A stretch of DNA of 64,000 nucleotides from Hymenopus coronatus (GCA_030762935.1 CM060893.1:11700001-11764000); one strand, 5' to 3'; numbered from the stretch's first letter, positions 1 to 11,753 are shown. Program-made: numbers and translations. The notes: a model not told the origin generated them from the letters alone.

Positions 1-193
1 CGTGTCGCATCCCTGGAAGGTACTAAACTTAAATACCAAGTTTTTGGGTTATCGTGTTCATAGACACACGGATCTTTTTTCTGAACTTTTTTTGGATACA
101 GGGGACCGTAAAACATATTCCCGGTGAAATCTCGGTATCGAATTTTTGGATGCAATACAATAGCTTCTCTATACACTATGTAGAGAAGGTAAC
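1..193 (-). repeat. HINE-like repeat, 5'-terminal part, cut by the window edge
   Basis: Reads antisense to the family orientation used here. It holds the CGTGTCGCATCCCTGG block, a short CA-rich stretch, the GGTGAAATCTCGGTATCGAATTT block and ends in CTATACACTATGTAGAGAAGGTA, a shortened form of the 5' palindrome. The remaining part of the copy lies left of the window. Confidence 0.8.
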
Positions 194-582
194 TAGTACC
201 ACGTGAAAATAAACATCCTGCCAGAAAGGATATTACGTTAAGAAATAGAGTAAGGTGCTGTAAACTTGTAAATAAAGCTGTATGTTTCGTTATTATTTAG
301 TTATGACAAATCGGCTGTCACTTTCTGGATGGCCCTCGTATTTGTGGTTTTAGCTTACTCCTCGTATACTTTACTAGCAGAAAATGTCCTTTAACATGAC
401 AAAACGTAAAGCCCGTCTTAAATTTATATTAATTTACAAGCTTGGAGGACTCTGCTTCCTTTCCAAGACATTCCCTATTTGCTTCGTCACATAAGTATTA
501 CCACTTGCTCTGTCTTCACTCTCGATGGCAGCTTGGCCTTTCCTTTGGCATCATAATTAGCTGCGTGCACTATCTTGAAAAA
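194..582. other. unassigned AT-rich sequence
   Basis: No repeat family, coding potential or RNA signature recognised. It lies between two HINE-like copies of the same orientation. Confidence 0.5.
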
Positions 583-1397
583 ATCTCATGTGTTCCATTC
601 ACATAACTTTCTCTATATCACTGCAACAAATTATTCTATTTACTTCATCTAATGGAGCAACAATTAGCAGAAATAGTCTTATTACTTGCTTCCTTGTTAG
701 CAGAGGCGAAATAAGGTTAAAGTGATAGTCAAAACCTGGTTGCTCTGCGACTGAAGTTCCTTTGTTTGTATGGACACGAGTTCACAAAGTCCTGTATGAG
801 GAAAGTATAAGTCTTTATAGCTGAAAAAAAAAAAACAAGGGATATCTCAAAAACAATCAACTCCACGAAAAAAATGTATATAACATAAATTGTGTGCTTT
901 AATGTACTCTACGTTTGTGCGTGGTAAGTTTTTGTCTATCTCTTAAGGTTTAGCAGTTATTCAAAATTCCGTAAAATTCATCCAGAATAAACTACTCTTC
1001 AGAAGCTATTCCCAGAAAATTCAAGATATACATTTTATTTGTCACGTAAATATCTTTAATATACGTTATTTTAATCAAAATCGTTAGAGCAATTTTTTAG
1101 AAAATCAAAATTTTCGAAAAAAGTTCCATGTAAAGGTTAGTTTGGTGTAGGGGGATTTTTCTCAAAATATTCGTGTCGCATCCCTGGAAGATACTAAACT
1201 TAAACACCAAGTTTGGTATTTTACCGACTTTTCGTTTTTGAGTTATCGTGTTCACAGACACACGGACACACACACACACACGCGGACCTTTTTCTGAAAA
1301 TACTTTTTTTGGATACAGGGGACCCTAAAACATATTTCTGGTGAAATCTCGGTATCGAATTTCTGGGTGGAGTGCAATACCTTCTCTATACACTATG
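583..1397 (-). repeat. HINE-like repeat, nearly full length (subfamily A)
   Basis: Starts on the plus strand with CATGTGTTCCATTCACAT (3' hairpin end) and runs through all family blocks to CTTCTCTATACACTATGTA. The outermost part of the 5' palindrome is lost. The CA tract at 1259-1282 is the family's internal microsatellite. Confidence 0.88.
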
Positions 1398-1560
1398 TAA
1401 AAACGGCACAATAAATGAAAGAGGATAAACAAAGACGGTATTTCCCGCACAGCATTGTGACAGCAATTCTAACCTTGCCACGGCCTCTATCGAAGATAAA
1501 AGGAAATTTAAATAGTATTCTGCTCAAAAATTCAAATATTAACAAGTAAACATATTTCAA

Positions 1561-1700
1561 TCTAGCCCCAGTCAGTAATACATCGGCCTGCTGTGCGAGA
1601 GGTCCCGGGTTCGATTCCCAGCTAAGGGGTGGGAATTTTTCTCTAACCAAGATTATTCCATATCTAATCCAGAGTTTGGAAGTATGAATGACCGATAGAT
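1561..1700 (+). mobile_element. tRNA-derived SINE fragment (family F)
   Basis: A tRNA-like segment, GGCCTGCTGTGCGAGAGG followed by GGGTTCGATTCCC, carries a good Pol III B box, and an AT-rich body follows. A related fragment at 10233-10350 shares both the B-box segment and the body downstream. The acceptor-stem pairing of a true tRNA is absent, so this is not a tRNA gene. It abuts the start of the TG array. Confidence 0.6.
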
Positions 1701-1703
1701 AGT

Positions 1704-2847
1704 GTGTGTGTATGTGTGAGTCTGTTTGTGTCTGTATGTGTCTGTGTGTGTCTATATGTGTGTCTGTGTGTATGTGTGTGTCTGTGTATGTGTGTGTCTG
1801 TTTGTGTCTGTATATGTCTGTGTGTGTCTGTGTGTGTCTATATGTGTGTCTGTGTGTATGTGTGTGTCTGTGTCTGTATGTGTCTGTGTGTGTCTATATG
1901 TGTGTCTGTGTGTGTCTATATGTGTGTCTGTGTGTATGTGTGTGTCTGTTTGTGTCTGTATGTGTCTGTGTGTGTCTATATGTGTCTGTGTGTGTCTATA
2001 TGTGTCTGTGTGTGTCTATATGTGTCTGTGTGTGTCTATATGTGTGTCTGTGTGTGTCTATATGTGTGTCTGTGTGTATGTGTGTGTGTGTCTATATGTG
2101 TGTCTGTTTGTGTCTGTGTGTGTCTATGTGTGTCTGTGTGTGTCTATATGTGTGTCTGTGTGTATGTGTGTGTCTGTTTGTGTCTGTATGTGTCTATGTG
2201 TGTCTATATGTGTGTCTGTTTGTGTCTGTATGTGTCTATGTGTGTCTATATGTGTGTCTGTTTGTGTCTGTATGTATCTGTGAGTGTCTATATGTGTGTC
2301 TGTGTGTATGTGTGTGTCTGTTTGTGTCTGTGTGTGTCTATGTGTGTCTGTGTGTGTCTATATGTGTGTCTGTGTGTATGTGTGTGTCTGTTTGTGTCTG
2401 TATGTGTCTATGTGTGTCTATATGTGTGTCTGCTTGTGTCTGTATGTGTCTGTGAGTGTCTGTATGTGTCTGTGAGTGTCTATATGTGTGTCTATATGTG
2501 TGTATGTGTGTCTGTGTGTCTGTTTGTGTCTGTGTGTGTCTATATGTGTGTCTGTGTGTATGTGTGTGTCTGTGTCTATATGTGTGTATGTGTGTGTCTG
2601 TTTGTGTCTGTGTGTGTCTATATGTGTGTATGTGTGTGTCTGTGTATGTGTGTGTCTGTGTGAGTATGTGTGTGTGCGTATGTGTGTGAATGTGTGTATT
2701 TGTGTATGTGTGTGTGAATGTATGTTTGTGTGTATGTGTGTGTGTGTCTGTGTGAGTATGTGTGTCTGTGTGTATGTGTATGTGTGTGTATGTGTGTAAG
2801 TGGGTATGTGTGTAAGTGTATGTGCGTGTGTGTATGTGTGTGTCTGT
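1704..2847. repeat. TG-rich simple repeat array, TGTGTC/TGTCTG/TATATG type
   Basis: About 1.1 kb of imperfect hexamer/octamer variants of (TG)n with interspersed TGTC and TATATG. It is open in several frames only because the unit contains no stop codons. It is the left part of a longer array continued at 2895-3667 and 9375-10232. Confidence 0.95.
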
Positions 2848-2894
2848 GTTTTTTTTTTTTTTTTTTGCTAGTGTTTAACGCCCGCTTTAACTCT
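2848..2894 (-). mobile_element. short retroposon 3'-end insertion inside the TG array
   Basis: The plus strand reads about 18 T, then GCTAGTGTTTAACGCCCGC and TTTAAC; on the minus strand this is a 3' terminus with a poly(A) tail. GTGTTTA also occurs at the 3' end of the LINE at 3698-3708, and a GTTAAAGCG..CGTTAAA motif recurs at the tail of the SINE at 18110-18560. TCTGTG occurs on both sides, compatible with a short target duplication but also with the array itself. Confidence 0.5.
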
Positions 2895-3667
2895 GTGTGT
2901 CTGTGTGAGTATGTGTGTCTGTGTGTATGTGTATGTGTGTGTCTGTGTGTATGTGTGTGTGTCTGTGTGTCTGTGTGTATGTGGGTCTGTGTTTATGTGT
3001 GTATGAGTGTTTGTGTGTATGTGTATATGTGTAGGTATGTGTATGTGTGTATGTGTATGTGTGTATGTATGTGGGTAGGTATGTGTATGTGTGTAGGTAT
3101 GTGTATGTGAATGTGTGTATGTGTATGTGTGTATGTGAATATGTATGTGTATGTGTGTGTGAATATGTATGTGTATGTGTGTATGTATGTGTGTATGTAT
3201 GTGTATGTGTGTATGTGTATGTGTGTATGTGTATGTGTGTATGTATGTGTGTATGTATGTGTATGTGAATGTGTGTATGTGTATGTGTGTATGTGAATAT
3301 GTATGTGTGTAGGTATGTGTATGTGAATGTGTGTATGTGTATGTGTGTATGTGAATATGTATGTGTGTAGGTATGTGTATGTGTATGTGTATGTGTGTAT
3401 GTGTGTATGTATGTGTGTAGGTATGTGTATGTGAATGTGTGTATGTGTATGTGTGTATGTGAATATGTATGTGTATGTGTGTGTGTGAATATGTATGTGT
3501 ATGTGTGTATGTGTATGTGTGTATGTATGTGTGTATGTATGTGTATGTGTGTATGTATGAGTATGTGTGTATGTGTGTATGCGTATGTGTATGTGTGTGT
3601 AGGTATGTGTAGGTATGTGTATGTATGTGTATGTGTGTATGCGTGTAGGTATGTGTATGTGTATGTA
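2895..3667. repeat. TG/TATG simple repeat array, GTGTATGTAT type
   Basis: Continues the preceding array but with a different dominant unit (TGTGTATGTG, TATGTATG). The same flavour resumes at 9375 on the other side of the LINE, so one array appears to have been split by the insertion. Confidence 0.93.
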
Positions 3668-3913
3668 TGGTGATTATGATGATGATGATGATGATGGTTA
3701 GTGTTTATGGGCACTCAACTACAAGGTCATCAGTGCCCTTATTAAACAAATCATGGCAAAAGCCAGAGATAAAGCTCAATAAGAAATATTATTAATAAGA
3801 ACGAAAGGTTAGTCTAAAAATTAGGGTAAAAAGTTTTATCATAGCAAAAACCACTCATTGATGATTAGAGAAAAGAAAAGAAAGAAGTAATACAAAAATA
3901 AGGATAAAAACAA

Positions 3914-6900
3914 CTAAATCCGAAATTTGAAGGGTATCTTCGATAAAAATTTAAAAATCCTAGCTACCGCTCGACTATCGTCCGCCAGGACTTCTGCAAG
4001 ACTGACCGGCAGTTGCAGTGATTCCCGAATATGTGCTAGATTAACACAATCTAGCAACACATGGCGGACAGACAAATCTTCTCCACAAAGCGGACACAAT
4101 GGAGCTGATTCACTCTTAAAAAGGAAACTATGCGTAAAATTGCAGTGGCCAATACGCAAACGAGCCAAAATTACTTCCTCCCGTCGGGAATGACGAGAGA
4201 AAGTAACCCAGTTTGTTGGAAGGTCCTTCACTACCCTAAGCTTGTTTCCGCGGAGAGCTGACCACATCATCGTGCCAACACGAAAGTATCGCCCTGCGCA
4301 CAACAAGCTTAAAGTCTTCCGATGTTATACAAGACATTTTTGTACTGGGCTCTGTGGTTGCGGCCTTTGCTGCAAAATCTGCCAGGTCATTCCCCGCCAA
4401 GCCAATGTGACTAGGAATCCATGCACACTCCAAATTAATCCCGGAAGTATATAAAACGTGTAGGGCATCCTGGATACGCTGCACGATAGGATGATAGTTG
4501 TAGAGATCACCAAGGCTCTGAAGTGCACTGGGAATCACTCAATATAAGGCAGTCACTTAAATTTCCACGGCCAACGTGCAGAATGGCTCGATATATTGCG
4601 TATAGCTCCGCACTATAAATAGATGTGTCACTATGAAAACCGAATGTATATTGTTCGGTATCATAAACAAAGGCACACCCAACACCAGCGGTGCACTTAC
4701 TTCCGTCAGTATATATACAAGTTCGGCCATTGTAGTTTGACAAAAATTCTAAAAAACATGTACGAATACTAGAAAAAGACATTATAGACCTTCGGTATGC
4801 CGTCATCCCGAGGTTTACGTGGGATGTTGTAAGTAACCAAGGTGGGTGCACCCTTTCTCCCTTGGGAAACATTCTAGGCATTACGATATCGTGCTTATGA
4901 AGAAGCATTCGGAAGCGAACACCTGGGGGCCGTGGACTAATTGAGATATTTCTATAACGTTCGTCCAGCTCGGTGTTAAAAAAAGAAGTGAACGTTGGAT
5001 GCGAAGGCATGCACTTTAGCCCACAGCCATAATTTGTTAATAGAATATCTCGCCTACACTGCAGAGGGGGTTCCGCCGATTCAGCATAAAGGCTGGCTAC
5101 TGGACTGGTTGGAAAAGCTCCAACAGCCAGACGTATACCCTGATTATGGACAGTGTCTAATCTTCTAAGCACAGATGGTCTTGCCGAAGAATAAACTATG
5201 CTTCCAAAATCTAACTTGGCTCGGATCAGTGAGCGATAAAGTCGCAGCAAGACTGTCTGATCCGCTCCCCAAGATTTGCCACTTAGTATCCGTAGAATAT
5301 TCAGAGAACGGTTACAGCGCGCTTTCAGGTGTGCTATATGTGGTGACCAACAGTTTTCTATCGAATATCAACCCAAGGAATCTCGTCTCATCCGCGAATG
5401 GTAGTAAAACTGTGTCAAGCCGCAGCGAAGGTGGTAATCGCCTCCTGCGGCGCCAGAAGTTCACGCAGAGTGATTTCTCAGCAGAGAAGCGAAAGCCATT
5501 TTTAGAGCTCCAATCTGAGAGGTTGTCTAAACACCGCTGCAGACGGCGCTCCAAAAAAGGTGTACGCTGAGAAGTACAATAAGTGGCAAAGTCGTCTACG
5601 AATAAGCAGGACGATACTCCTGGGAGAATACATTTTGAGATAGAATTAATTGCTATAGCAAACAGCGTGACGCTTAGTACCGATCCCTGTGGCCCTCCGT
5701 TCTCTTGAAAAAAAATATTTGATAAAACCGAGCTGACCCTTACTCGGAAAACGCGGTCCCTCATAAACTCCTGAATGAATAACGGAAGGCGTCCACGTAT
5801 GTTCCAGTTGTATAGGGAACGTATTATTCCTGCCCGCCAACACGTATCATAAGCCTTTTCGAGGTCAAAGAACACCCCAACAGTTTGACAGTTCTTCATG
5901 AATCCATTCATTATCTGCGTCGAAATCGAGACAAGATGGTCAGCTGCTGAACGACGTCGTCGAAAACCGCACTGGGTGTTGGTCAGTAGGTTATGAGTTT
6001 CCAGCCACCATATCAACCGTCCATTGATTATACGTTCCATCACCTTGCAAACGCAACTGGTGAGGGAAATTGGACGGTAGCTGGATGGAAGAAAACGGTC
6101 CTTTCCAGCTTTCTGGAAAAGTGGCGTCAACCCAAACACGATTATAGACCTCGAGCAGGAAGGCCTTACCTTCAGGAGAGAGATGTTGCAACATTTGGAC
6201 GTGTATTCCATCAGGACTGGTGCAGAGTTTCGCGAAGATGATAGTGCATGGTCTAGCTCCCTCATGGTGAAGAGTCGATTGTAATCTTCAAGATTTTTAG
6301 AACGAAATTTGAAAACTTGCGATTCCACCTGAGCCTTAACGGGGAGAAAATCAGGCGAATAATTCTCTGAGCTAGAAACTTGAGCGAAAGCACAGCCAAA
6401 AGTGTTGGCCACGTCAAACTTATCAACATCTCCTACAGCTGTTTTAAGACCGGCGATTGGCGTATGAGTCATTTTTCCGTCCACGCGCCTTAACTTATCC
6501 CATACGATAGAGGAAGGTGTATGTCGATTGAATAATTCTACAAACTTGCTCCATGATATCTTGTTGCTATCCTTAACAACCTGCCTAGATTTGGCACGCA
6601 TCTTTTTGTACTCAATCAGGTTATCCAGTGTTGGGCGACGTTGGAAAATCCTGAGAGCACGCCTGCGAGCACGAATGGCATTCCGGCATTCATCAGTCCA
6701 CCAAGGTACCGGAAGTCGACGACTGGCTTGGGTCGTCGAAAGTGGAATGGACTGCTCGGCAGCATCAAGAATGTTTTTTGTGAGGTGCTCCACTAGAACA
6801 TTCACAGAGTCGTGCTCGTTGTAATAAGACAGCCAGCCGGGAGTAAAGGTTCCAGTTGGCTTGATCTATGCGCCATCTAGGTAAACGTGTGGAACATGTA

Positions 6901-7558
6901 TTTTGTGGCAAGAGACTGGTAAGACATGGAAAGTGGTCACTAGAATGTAGATCAGAGATAATATGCCACTGTAAGGAAGATGCTAATGGTGGTAAACAAA
7001 CTGCTAAATCCAAGTGTGAAAAACTTGAAAGTATCAGAAAGAAAAGTAGGCTCTCCGGTGTTCAGGAGAATTAGATTAGAATTATTCAGGAAATCGGCAA
7101 TTAACTTACCTCTCGCACAAGCCCGAGGAGAGCCCCAAAGTGGATGGTGGGCATTTACATCACCTACCAATAGAAACGGTGTTGGTAATTGAGAAACTAG
7201 ATCCCCTTAATCGGTGAGCGAGAGGTCGTCATTTGGAGGAAGGTATATATTACAAATGGTGAATCTGGTATGTGACAGTTTAATCCTTACAGCTACTGAC
7301 TGGATGTCGGACTAATGATACAGATTGCGCGAATATATCATCTCTGATGAGCATCATAGTGCCTCCGTGCGCAGGTACACCCTCTTCCGATGATAGATCA
7401 CACCTTACAGGGGTGTACCGTTTGATTTTGAAGCTGTCTTGTGGACGGAGCTTAGTCTCTTGCAAACATACGACCAAAGGATCGTTCTGGTTAAGCAGCA
7501 GTTCAAGCTCAGGTCGATGTGTTCTTATTCCACGTAAGTTCCATTGTAGAATAGCCAT
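3914..7558 (-). pseudogene. LINE ORF2 polyprotein (EN-RT-RNase H-CCHC), broken
   Basis: The ATG at 7558 opens an APE-type endonuclease (QWNLRG, LQETKL, then GDVNAHHPLWGS near 7165 and SDLHSSDHFP near 6950). The reverse transcriptase follows at about 6300-5300: FDLEKAYDTCW (motif A), GGPQGS (motif B) and FVDD, a variant of the usual YADD. RNase H is at about 4720-4330 (IYTDGSK, SAELYAI, LILSDSQ, IPSHIGLAGND). A C-terminal knuckle CPLCGEDLSVRHVLLDC lies near 4080. In the family this protein nicks target DNA and reverse-transcribes the element RNA at the nick. Reading needs frame changes near 7312, 7010, 6790, 6225/6110 (inside the RT), 5310, 4520 and 4270, and there is an in-frame TAA at 7207-7209. 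About 40 bases separate it from the ORF1 stop. Confidence 0.93.
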
Positions 7559-7597
7559 GTTCTTTATAATGGGATAAGTTGCACATTGTGGTTGTTT

Positions 7598-8992
7598 CTA
7601 TTTTGAAGGCTGCGGAGGTCGGTTGAGTTTATTCTTTTTAGGTGTCGGGAAGACACCTTCTACTGGAGGATGGTCCTGCCTCTTTGTCACTGTCCTTCTG
7701 GCAGAGAGAGCAGTATCACCTTCCTCCATCTCCTCCACTTGGGAGGACCCCTTTCCATTTGAAAATTTCGGTTCGAGTACCTCGAACCGATTGGAAATAG
7801 AGACCGGCGAAGATGATAGTCGCCGACCTGAGTCCTTCCCAGTCGAATCCTCAGAAGAGGACCTCCGTGGACTCTTGTTTCCCTTTGTGGCTTTGGGAAT
7901 AGGCTTTACACTTTGTTTGAGGAAGTCAGTTCTCTCATAGGTGTTCTTAAACTTTCTTTCTGGTTCTTTATATATTATTAGCTTGCCAGACTTGTTGGTC
8001 GAGGTCGAATGCTTTGGCGGCGATTTAATTTTAGCGCTTTTTGCAGTTTCAGATGTTACTACTGACTTAGATGTTGAAGTCGAAGGCCTAGGAAGTGAGC
8101 TGGCTGTGAGAATCTTTTCTGCAATCGTGACCCCGTTCATATCGCAGGTTTGAGTTGCGATTTCCCGACTTTGTACCGATTTAGCTACAACTGAGCTATA
8201 GGTACCATTCTTCGGGACAGAGGGTTGGCGGATTCGCAAGAGTTTCCGGGCTTCCAAGGACACCTTCTCTTTGACCCGTATCTCCTGGACCGTCCTTTCC
8301 TCTGCAAAACGGAGACAACTACGGGAACTTGATGGATGTTCACCGTTACAGTTAACACACGTTGGAGCGGTCGTGCATTCTCCGTCATGCGAGATTTTGC
8401 TACAGTTCACACAGGTAGACTCGCCGTTGCAGAATTCACTGGTGTGGCCAAAGCGCTGACATTTATAACATCTGAGCGGGTTCGGTATATACGGTCTTAC
8501 CTCAATGGATTCATACCATGCCATTATCCTTTGTGGGAGATCTACCCGATCAAAGGTAATAAACAGGGTACGGGTAGGCACGAATTCTCCATTTACTTTT
8601 CTTTGAACCCGATACACAGATGTTACGCCTTGAGGAGCAAGATTTTCTTGAATTTCCTCACAGGTCAAACCGTCCAGTGCGCGGGTGTTGACCACACCGC
8701 GTGTAAATCGACCTTTACTGGATAGCTAGCTAACATTTTGGCCTTTAGTATTTTTGCTGCCTGGGATGCTGATTCTGCTTCTACCAGGAGCGTGCCATTA
8801 CGAGCTCTTATACAAGATTTTACAGGACCAGCAATGTTATCAAGACCCTTTTGAATAATAAAAGGGCTTACGTTAGAGAACTTTCTTCCTTCCTCTGTTC
8901 TATTGACAATCAAGTAGCAAGGACCACAACACTCGACTACTTCTTTTACGAACTCAGTACCATATTTAATGGATTTTTTTTAATTTTGCCAT
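7598..8992 (-). pseudogene. LINE ORF1, gag-like nucleic-acid-binding protein, broken
   Basis: The longest uninterrupted part (8695-7598, 365 codons, not beginning with ATG) has three CCHC knuckles at residues 76-89 (CYKCQRFGHTSEFC), 95-107 (CVNCSKISHDGEC) and 113-127. They are preceded by RPYIPNPLR, a signature of I/Nimb-type gag proteins, and followed by a Ser/Lys-rich tail. The N-terminal half continues upstream in another frame (8913 to about 8700, containing GPVKSCIRARNGTLLVEAE), so there is a one-base lesion near 8700. The likely real start is ATG at 8992; it joins that frame only if the A8 run at about 8974-8981 changed length by one. The known family role is binding element RNA in a ribonucleoprotein. 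Confidence 0.9.
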
Positions 8993-9374
8993 GAAAGTTA
9001 ATTTTTATTTTCATCCCCCGGTGCTCCCCACCCACCACGGAGTCCAACAAGGGGTCATCCCACTGGGATGACAGGGCTACACAGGGAATATAGCAGGCTC
9101 GCCGTCCCACTCACCCTGGAGTTCAGTATAATACCTAGTCCTGGTCGATTGACTAGGGGTGGGCTAGTCCCTAGCCTCCCGTTTAGGTGAAGCAGAAACC
9201 AAAGTGGTGTATTAAGTTGCGTACCCTCGCTAGTCACTGAAAGGACAGAAGGCCCAGGCTCAGATACGCAACCCTCAACCAACCAGGATATTCCTTTCCA
9301 TCGTCACGGGTCTCCACGCACGGCCTACACGTGGGTGGGCATTTGACCTAGTGACTCTCTCACCACTCAGAGAT

Positions 9375-10232
9375 TGTGTATGTATATGTATGTGTGTATG
9401 TGTATGTGTGTATGTGCATGTATGTATGTGTGTATGTGTGTGTATGTGTATATGTGTAGGTATGTGTGTATGTGTATGTGTGTAGGTGTATGTGTGTATG
9501 TATATATGTGTAGCTATGTGTGTATGTGTATATGTGTAGCTATGTGTGTATGTGTGTATGTGTATATGTGTAGCTATGTGTGTGTATGTGTGTGTGTAGG
9601 TGTATGTGTGTATGTGTATATGTGTAGCTATGTGTGTGTATGTGTGTATGTGTATATGTGTAGGTGTATGTGTGTATGTGTATATGTGTAGCTATGTGTG
9701 TGTATGTGTGTCTATGTGTATGTGTGTAGGTATGTGTATGTGTATATGTATGTGTATGTGTGTATGTGTATATGTGTAGGTATGTGTGTATGTGTATGTG
9801 TGTACGTGTGTGTATGTAGGTGCATGTGTGTATATGTGTAGGTATGTGTGTATGTGTATATGTGTATGTGTGTGTATGTGTGTAGGTGTATGTGTGTATG
9901 TGTATATGTGTAGGTATGTGTGTATGTGTATATGCGTAGCTATGTGTGTGTATGTGTGTATGTGTATGTGTGTATGTATGTGTATGTGTGTATGTATGTG
10001 TATGTGTGTTTGTGTGTGTATATGTGTATATGTGTAGGTATGTGTGTGTATGTGTATGTGTGTACGTGTGTGTATGTGTGTATGTATGTGTATGTATGTG
10101 TGTATGTTTATATGTGTGTATATGTGTGTCTGTGTGTGTATGTGTATATGTGTAGGTATGTGTGTATGTGTGTATGTGTATGTGTGTACGTGTGTGTATG
10201 TGTGTATGTATGTGTATGTGTGTATGTATGTG
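9375..10232. repeat. TG/TATG simple repeat array, right part
   Basis: About 0.86 kb of (TGTGTATG)n variants with recurrent TATATGTGTAGCTATG and TATGTGTAGGTATG blocks, i.e. a higher-order unit of roughly 40-50 bp. It matches the flavour of 2895-3667 on the other side of the LINE. Confidence 0.93.
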
Positions 10233-10350
10233 GGGGGACCCTTCTTACCCGGAGGTCCCAGGTTCGATTTCCGCCTGAGGTGGGAAATGTTTCTTTAGTT
10301 AAAAAAATTCCTTATCACCAACGAGTCTAGAATTATGCATTTGAGATGTC
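10233..10350 (+). mobile_element. tRNA-derived SINE fragment (family F)
   Basis: GGAGGTCCCAGGTTCGATTT (B box) is followed by GAGGTGGGAAATGTTTC and an AT-rich body, related to 1590-1695. It abuts the right end of the TG array as its relative abuts the left end. Confidence 0.6.
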
Positions 10351-10374
10351 TGTATTTAATATCGTAATGTTGAA

Positions 10375-10882
10375 AAAAATCTAGATGTTCCATTCATAAG
10401 ACTTTCTCTATGTGTCTGTAAGAAATTATTCTTGAAAAGCTTATTCTTCTACTTCATGCTAATCACAATAAACATAATGGATTTATTACCTAGTTCCTTA
10501 AAAGTAGAAGGGAAATTAAGAAATACACCAGGTTAAAACGACAGTAAAATCTTTTAAAATCTGGTTGCTACGAATTGAAATTCTTTTCTCTTGACATGGC
10601 CAGGAGTTGACAAATTCCCGTATGAGAAAATGTTAAATGTTTTAAAACTGTAACTAATAACAAGGAATATCTCGGAAATGCTTAACTCCGTAAAAAATTA
10701 CAAATGGCATTAATTGAGTATTTTAATCAGACCTTTATTTTATGTGTTGTAGATTTTTGTGTATCTCTTCCGGTTTACAAGTTGTGCAAATGTCACAGAA
10801 TGAAGAGGACTTCTGAGGTTATTCTCAGAAAATTCAAGAAATGTATACCTTCCGTTTATTTGTCATATAAGCATCAATATTT
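10375..10882 (-). repeat. HINE-like repeat, 3' half only
   Basis: Starts GATGTTCCATTCATAAGACTTTC and follows the family to TTATTTGTCATATAAG, where it is cut by the plus-strand copy that begins at 10884. Together the two form a head-to-head pair. Confidence 0.85.
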
Positions 10883-10883
10883 T

Positions 10884-11753
10884 TACTTTCTCTGTACATA
10901 GGGATAGGGAAGTATTGTATTCCATCCAAAAATTCGATACCGAGATTTCACCGGAAATACGTGTTTTAGGACCCCCTGTATCCAAAAAAGCATTTTGAGA
11001 AAAAGGTCCGTGTGTGTGTGTGTGTCTGTGAACACGATAACTCAAAAACGAAAAGTAGCTAAAATACCAAACTTGGTTTTAAGTTTAGTATCTTCCAGGG
11101 ATGCGACACGAAGATTTTGAGAAAAATCCCCCACCCCAAACTACCCTTTACATGGAACTTTTTTTCGAAAATTTTTATTTTCTTAAAAATAGCTGTAACG
11201 ATTTTGATTAAAATATCATATATTAAAGATATTTACCTAACAAATAAAATGTATATCTTCAATTTTCTGGGAATAGCTTCCGAAGACCTGTTTATTCTGA
11301 ATGAATTTTGCTTAATTTGGCATAACTAGTAAACCGTAAGAGATAGACAAAAACTTACTATACTAAAAAATTAGGTCTTGTTAAAATACACAAGTTATGT
11401 GATATACATTTTTGTCGTGGAGCTTACCGTTTTCGAGGTATTCGTTGTTATTAGTTTCTATCGGGAAAACACTTTTCTCAGACAGGAGTGTCCGTTTTTC
11501 TTTTGTTCTACTCCTGGCCAAGAAAAGGAGCGATTTGTAATGAAAATCGCATAACGACAGTTTTTAAAACATTTGACTATCGGTTTAGCCTAGTGTATTC
11601 CCTTATTTTCTTCCTACTTATACGGAACTAAGTAATAAGAACATTGAGCTAATGAGTACCACGATTAGCAAGGTGCAGAAAGAAGAAGAATCTTATGTAT
11701 GAAGTTTGTAGAACAGCTAGAGAAAGTCATGCGAGTGTAACACATAAGATTTT
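10884..11753 (+). repeat. HINE-like repeat, full length, subfamily B
   Basis: Begins TTACTTTCTCTGTACATAGGGATAGG and ends AGAGAAAGTCATGCGAGTGTAACACATAAGA. Subfamily B differs from A in the 5' palindrome (AGGGATAGAGAAGTATTG), in the CTCCTGGCCAAGAAAAG segment, and in the 3' hairpin loop (AGTGTAA in place of AATGGAA). Here the hairpin stem itself has a mismatch. Confidence 0.88.

Larger units (their letters stand above)
3668..9374 (-). mobile_element. non-LTR retrotransposon (I-type: EN, RT, RNase H), decayed, inserted in a TG/TATG array
   Basis: About 5.7 kb on the minus strand: 5' UTR (about 9374-8993), ORF1 with three CCHC knuckles, ORF2 with endonuclease, reverse transcriptase, RNase H and a C-terminal CCHC, and a short 3' UTR. 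The 3' UTR contains a stem-loop with 7-bp arms (GGGCACT at 3709-3715 and AGTGCCC at 3732-3738). It ends in about seven ATC/CAT units (plus strand GAT, 3677-3696) instead of poly(A), as is common in I-clade relatives. Both flanks are the same kind of simple repeat. Both ORFs carry frameshifts and ORF2 an internal stop, so the copy cannot encode working proteins. RNase H points to I/Nimb/LOA-type elements rather than Jockey or R1; the exact clade is not settled. Confidence 0.92.

Noticed and set aside
1704..3700. Long open frames rich in Cys/Val (plus) and His/Thr/Tyr (minus), up to 319 codons
   Set aside because: They are translations of (TG)n-type simple repeat open in several frames on both strands; no codon bias, start context or domain.
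3668..9374. Assignment of the LINE to the Waldo/R1 group because of its ACAY target
   Set aside because: An RNase H domain and the RPYIPNPLRCYKCQ gag signature fit I/Nimb-type elements better; the clade is left open.
9374..10330. Further Cys/Tyr/Val repeat frames
   Set aside because: Same simple-repeat artefact.
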